This document shows positions 5,484 to 7,721 of a stretch of 7,721 nt of DNA, in pieces (the first letter of the stretch is position 1; every line of letters begins with the position of its first letter). Source of the stretch: Candidatus Roizmanbacteria bacterium. GTDB lineage: Bacteria > Patescibacteriota > Microgenomatia > UBA1406. A model generated the notes under the pieces. The model had not been told where the DNA came from, made no database searches, and saw only the letters and a program-made list of their open reading frames with translations. Made by a program: the position numbers and the translations under genes. Location: positions 1-7,721 of the forward strand of contig JANLHK010000030.1 in NCBI GenBank assembly GCA_024653645.1, in the 5' to 3' direction.

Positions 5484-6188
5484 ATGGCGTTTAATATTCA
5501 TTTGCAGGAAAAGCAGATCCGCATTGCAACCATCGTGCTGGGTACCATTGGAGCGCTTTTAGTGGGTATTATCGGCTTTAATATCTTTAAGGATCAAATT
5601 ACCCGTGCCAGCGACACCACACCACAGGCCGTCACTATTACCGATGTCACCGCCTCAACGGGAAAAATTAAGTGGTCTACTGATACCGAAACGCAAAGCG
5701 TGGTTGAATACGGCCTGACACCCACCTCCCTTACGTTCTTCGCCCCTGAGTCAATTAAAACAAAAGAGCATGAAGTGTCGCTGAACCTGTTGGTTGCCGG
5801 CACCACCTACTATTTCCAGATATCAAGCGGCGAAAAACGCTTTAATAATGGCGGCGTGCCCTGGACCTTTACCACCCAGGCAAAAGATGTGTCTAAGGAT
5901 GCCTCACCCAGCGGAGCGCTGGTGTCCCCTTCGCCCAGTATAACGGCCAGCCTCAGTCCCACCGTCACGACCACGATAACACCAACACCAACTATTAACA
6001 CCAGCACGCCCAAGGATACTGCATGCACCTACACCGAATATACCGCGTCATTTGGCACCAAAAATCCCAAATATGACCAGGATAACAATGGCATTGTGAA
6101 TTCACGTGACTATTCAGTGTGTGTACAGAAGAATGGTGCGATAACCTCTTCACCGGCGCCGACCGCGACACCAACGCTCGCTCCGTAG
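5484..6188 (+). CDS. Membrane-anchored fibronectin-III protein with one dockerin calcium loop
   Basis: The product has 234 residues. Residues about 14-35 form a hydrophobic anchor (IATIVLGTIGALLVGIIGF) flanked by basic residues, with the bulk outside the cell. Residues about 47-132 are a fibronectin type III-like domain, with hallmarks TGKIKWSTD, VVEYGLTP and LVAGTTYYFQISS; this variant is common at the start of surface phosphatases and adhesins. A Pro/Thr/Ser linker (about 140-175) leads to a half dockerin: DQDNNGIVNSRD at 198-209 has ligands at every canonical loop position, with Cys nearby that could form a disulfide. The C-terminus is again Pro/Thr-rich. No first calcium loop is present. 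It shares style, not tail, with the two large surface proteins. A structural or adhesive role is inferred; no catalytic motif is seen. Confidence 0.88.
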   Translation: MAFNIHLQEKQIRIATIVLGTIGALLVGIIGFNIFKDQITRASDTTPQAVTITDVTASTGKIKWSTDTETQSVVEYGLTPTSLTFFAPESIKTKEHEVSLNLLVAGTTYYFQISSGEKRFNNGGVPWTFTTQAKDVSKDASPSGALVSPSPSITASLSPTVTTTITPTPTINTSTPKDTACTYTEYTASFGTKNPKYDQDNNGIVNSRDYSVCVQKNGAITSSPAPTATPTLAP

Positions 6189-6194
6189 CCTCCG

Positions 6195-6824
6195 CTAAAT
6201 CAGCATTCCCTGATTGGGAATGAGCAGTGAGGTGATAAATCCAATAACGGGACGGATAATCAAGCTCAGTAACGAAGTTCCCTGAATGGGAATGAAGAGG
6301 AACAGCAAAAAAATGACTCCATAGCGCTCAAGGGCAATCCAATCCTCATACGAATCATCCGGCACCAGTCCTGCCACCACTCGAAATCCATCAAGGGGAT
6401 GAATGGGTAATAGATTAAAGACTGCCAGCATGACGTTCAACCCAACGACGTACTCTAAAATAATGCTGGCACTATTTCCCTGCAACAGATACACCCCCAA
6501 TGCTGCCAGACAGGCCAATAATATACTGCTTACCGGGCCCGCCAGGGCAATGAGCGCGCTATCCCGCTTGTGGTTAGTCAGGTTATACGGATCATACTGC
6601 ACCGGCTTTCCCCATCCGAATCCTATGGTAAGCAGCAACACCATACCCAGCGGGTCTAAATGAGAAAGCGGGTTAAGGGTCAACCTTCCCTGTGCCCGTG
6701 GCGTCGGGTCACCGAGTCGATCAGCGGCAAGCGCGTGACTAAACTCATGAACCGCAATAGATACCACCATAATGAGGCCAACCAGTAAAAAGACTAATGG
6801 AGACTGAATCAGTAGGTTCAACAT
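6195..6824 (-). CDS. Site-2-protease-type membrane zinc metalloprotease (M50 family)
   Basis: The 209-residue protein is almost wholly hydrophobic, with about six membrane segments. HEFSH at residues 26-30 is the HExxH zinc site, with Glu27 catalytic. NLLPIHPLDG at 137-146 is the second motif that supplies the third zinc ligand, Asp145. These two in this order define site-2 proteases, which cleave membrane segments of anchored regulators or clear signal peptides. It lacks a PDZ or CBS domain, so it belongs to the small, rhomboid-sized group (the FwdE/YwhC-type variants), not RseP. Start ATG 6824 is chosen: a frame to TTG 6848 exists, but a TATACT box lies within it. It ends six bases from the convergent fibronectin-III gene. 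Anchored surface proteins in this window are possible but untested substrates. Confidence 0.94.
   Translation of the reverse strand: MLNLLIQSPLVFLLVGLIMVVSIAVHEFSHALAADRLGDPTPRAQGRLTLNPLSHLDPLGMVLLLTIGFGWGKPVQYDPYNLTNHKRDSALIALAGPVSSILLACLAALGVYLLQGNSASIILEYVVGLNVMLAVFNLLPIHPLDGFRVVAGLVPDDSYEDWIALERYGVIFLLFLFIPIQGTSLLSLIIRPVIGFITSLLIPNQGMLI
6204..6222. repeat. Hairpin-forming inverted repeat at convergent gene ends
   Basis: CATTCCC and GGGAATG (7 base pairs, 5-base loop) fall in the last codons of the protease gene, 16 bases after the fibronectin-III stop. No T-run follows on either strand, so termination would be poor. A close copy of the same inverted repeat lies at about 6278-6292 in the same gene. 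Confidence 0.5.
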
Positions 6825-6831
6825 CAGCTCT

Positions 6832-6837
6832 AGTATA
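6832..6837 (-). promoter_or_regulatory. Extended -10 box of the protease gene
   Basis: The minus strand reads TGG-TATACT, ending seven bases before ATG 6824. This predicts a leaderless transcript and favours the ATG start over the upstream TTG. The same TGG-TATACT occurs in the rplJ promoter. No good -35 box is seen; an extended -10 can work without one. Confidence 0.6.
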
Positions 6838-6853
6838 CCAAAGCGCAAGACGC

Positions 6854-6859
6854 TATAAT
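6854..6859 (+). promoter_or_regulatory. Consensus -10 box of tRNA-Thr
   Basis: TATAAT lies nine bases before the first tRNA base, a normal distance for a tRNA whose 5' end is trimmed by RNase P. No TTGACA-like -35 box is found 16-18 bases upstream; that position holds the protease -10 box on the other strand. Confidence 0.65.
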
Positions 6860-6868
6860 ATCGGGTAC

Positions 6869-6940
6869 GCCTTGGTAGTTCAGTGGTAGAACATCCCCTT
6901 GGTAAGGGGAAGGTCGAGGGTCCAATTCCCTCCCAAGGCT
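6869..6940 (+). tRNA. tRNA-Thr (anticodon GGU)
   Basis: The 72-base cloverleaf is complete. The acceptor stem GCCTTGG pairs with CCAAGGC (6933-6939), the D arm is GTTC-AGTGGTA-GAAC, the anticodon arm is TCCCC-TTGGTAA-GGGGA with anticodon GGT, the variable loop has five bases, and the T arm is GAGGG-TCCAATT-CCCTC. The discriminator base is T, and CCA is not encoded, so it must be added by the tRNA nucleotidyltransferase. It reads ACC and ACU codons. The T loop has C at position 55, where nearly all tRNAs have U (pseudouridine). It stands next to rpmB and rpmG, in a translation-related cluster. Confidence 0.97.
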
Positions 6941-6946
6941 CACCGA

Positions 6947-6975
6947 TTGCTTTTCAGGACACTCTTTGATATCAT
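6947..6975 (+). promoter_or_regulatory. Candidate promoter of rpmB
   Basis: TTGCTT (6947-6952), 17 bases, then TATCAT (6970-6975), seven bases before ATG 6983. The start of transcription would fall at the start codon. It lies just after the tRNA, so rpmB may also be read from the tRNA promoter. Confidence 0.5.
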
Positions 6976-6982
6976 GAATGCC

Positions 6983-7255
6983 ATGGCTAGTTGTTTTTAT
7001 TGTCAAAAAAAGTCAGTCACCGGATTTCGCGTTTCACACTCTGCTATTAAGACGAAACGTCAATTCAAAGCTAACATTCATCCTATGCGTGTTCGCTTTG
7101 CTGATGGTGGTGTAAAACGGGTAGGACTGTGCTCAAAATGTTACAAAATCATCCGTCAACGGTTTGATGAAAATATCGCTATTCCCTTCGTTCCCTTGTC
7201 TTTGGTGAATAAAGAACTTAAAAAAGCTGCTCAAAAAGTTCCTGCAAGCGCATAA
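6983..7255 (+). CDS. rpmB: Ribosomal protein L28 (bL28), zinc-binding form
   Basis: The 90-residue protein is part of the large ribosomal subunit near the E site. SVTGFRVSHSAIKTKRQFKANIH matches the L28 core (TGxxxSHxxxxTKRxFxPN), and VKRVGLCSKCYKII matches the following strand and helix. Cys4, Cys7, Cys50 and Cys53 make two CxxC pairs, the zinc-ribbon form of L28. In-frame ATGs at 6974 and 6983 are both possible; 6983 is chosen because L28 normally starts a few residues before the first Cys and because it lies seven bases from a -10 box. The frame stays open upstream into the tRNA gene, but this is chance. The lysine- and alanine-rich tail is a common extension. The rpmG start follows ten bases after the stop codon. 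Confidence 0.95.
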   Translation: MASCFYCQKKSVTGFRVSHSAIKTKRQFKANIHPMRVRFADGGVKRVGLCSKCYKIIRQRFDENIAIPFVPLSLVNKELKKAAQKVPASA

Positions 7256-7264
7256 TCCACTACC

Positions 7265-7438
7265 ATGGCAAAAAAAGGACAACGTCAACAATTCGGCATG
7301 GTGTGTTCAGTATGCAAGCGCCATAATTACACCACTGAACGCAACAAACAGAATACCCAGGAAGCATTAACGGCCAACAAATACTGCCCGGTGTGCAAAA
7401 AACGCACCAAACATACTGAAAAGAAAAAACTGCACTAA
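7265..7438 (+). CDS. rpmG: Ribosomal protein L33 (bL33), zinc-binding form
   Basis: This short gene codes for 57 residues, close to the usual 49-55 of L33, a large-subunit protein near the E site. It opens MAKKGQRQQF and contains TERNKQNT and the family phrase KYCPVCKKRTKHTEKK. Cys14, Cys17, Cys41 and Cys44 form the zinc ribbon of the C+ type. It follows rpmB by nine bases, an order seen in many bacteria, and is probably co-transcribed. There is no Shine-Dalgarno site. A CATAAT that overlaps the rpmB stop, eight bases before this ATG, could be a -10 box or a coincidence. Identification is firm. Confidence 0.96.
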   Translation: MAKKGQRQQFGMVCSVCKRHNYTTERNKQNTQEALTANKYCPVCKKRTKHTEKKKLH

Positions 7439-7450
7439 ATTCCCTCTCTG

Positions 7451-7459
7451 TGATATAGT
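7451..7459 (+). promoter_or_regulatory. Extended -10 box before the short anchored gene
   Basis: TG-A-TATAGT ends six bases before ATG 7466, in the 27-base gap after rpmG. Position and extended form match the protease gene box and again suggest a leaderless message. Confidence 0.5.
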
Positions 7460-7465
7460 TTTCGT

Positions 7466-7696
7466 ATGCAAAAAGCCATCATTGTACTACTAAGTTTCAC
7501 CGTTATTCTCGCGTTCCTGGTGGGAGTTCGTTATGGAGCATGGGTTGAGTCTCAAAACACTGCCACTCGTCCTTCACCTACACCTATCGTACGTATTATT
7601 ACGGCTACACCAAAACCGACGAAAGCCGCCTCACCGAGCGCGGTAATTAAATTGCAGCCCACTAATCTGCCCAGCATTGAGCCCGAGGCTCAGTAG
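7466..7696 (+). CDS. Small membrane-anchored Pro/Thr-rich protein, function unknown
   Basis: The product has 76 residues. Residues about 4-22 (AIIVLLSFTVILAFLVGV) are one membrane segment with a short Lys-bearing N-terminus, so the rest likely lies outside. Residues about 30-76 are low-complexity Pro/Thr/Ala/Ser (TRPSPTP, TATPKPTKAASPS), like the linkers of the other surface proteins here. No folded domain follows: the stop TAG comes at 7694. It could be a stand-alone cell-surface spacer or the anchor piece of a protein continued in another frame after a break; the window ends 25 bases later, so this cannot be settled. It is not SecE, although secE often follows rpmG, as it lacks the SecE basic and membrane pattern. 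No homologue is recognised. Confidence 0.75.
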   Translation: MQKAIIVLLSFTVILAFLVGVRYGAWVESQNTATRPSPTPIVRIITATPKPTKAASPSAVIKLQPTNLPSIEPEAQ

Positions 7697-7721
7697 CCAG
7701 GTATTAACCGCGGCAATCAAC

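Noticed and set aside
6899..6973. Upstream extension of the L28 frame
   Set aside because: It runs into the tRNA-Thr gene; L28 begins near the first CxxC.
1..7721. Transposon, prophage or other mobile element
   Set aside because: No transposase, integrase, terminal repeats or target duplications are seen; the tRNA has no adjacent repeat of its 3' end.

Overview
The window looks like a piece of a Candidate Phyla Radiation (Patescibacteria) chromosome, most like the Microgenomates group. This is inference from gene style, not from a database search. The clues are compact gene packing, many starts without a Shine-Dalgarno sequence, membrane-anchored Pro/Thr/Ser-linker proteins carrying dockerin-type calcium loops, an rplJ-rplL pair that stands apart from rplK-rplA and rpoBC, and four-cysteine forms of L28 and L33. 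No in-frame TGA is seen in any gene, so the standard bacterial code fits. All 11 visible stop codons are TAA (8) or TAG (3).

Region 1 (1-3208, + strand) holds two overlapping genes for large extracytoplasmic proteins. The first is cut by the window edge. It has four TAAW...CNxxxCW repeats that resemble hemopexin blades, a Thr/Pro/Lys linker, a beta domain and a dockerin. The second has an N-terminal membrane anchor, two cohesin-like beta domains, a pre-dockerin beta domain and a dockerin. Both proteins end in the same hexapeptide, GRTRDE, written with different codons.

Region 2 (3209-4736, - strand) holds rplJ-rplL (ribosomal stalk proteins L10 and L7/L12), with a clear promoter, two good Shine-Dalgarno sites and a strong terminator. 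A thioredoxin gene lies just upstream.

Region 3 (4737-6188, + strand) holds a short HolB-like clamp-loader protein without a P-loop, then a membrane-anchored fibronectin-III protein ending in a single dockerin calcium loop. The latter is a smaller relative in style of the Region 1 proteins.

Region 4 (6195-6824, - strand) is a site-2-protease-type membrane metalloprotease, convergent with the fibronectin-III gene.

Region 5 (6854-7721, + strand) is a translation cluster: tRNA-Thr(GGU), rpmB (L28) and rpmG (L33), followed by a short anchored Pro/Thr-rich peptide. There is no stretch above 300 bases without a gene; the longest intergenic gap is about 100 bases. The candidates for something new are the paired cohesin/dockerin surface proteins with their shared C-terminal tag, the cysteine-bearing hemopexin-like repeats, and a recurring -10 box placed 6-8 bases before ATG that suggests leaderless mRNAs.
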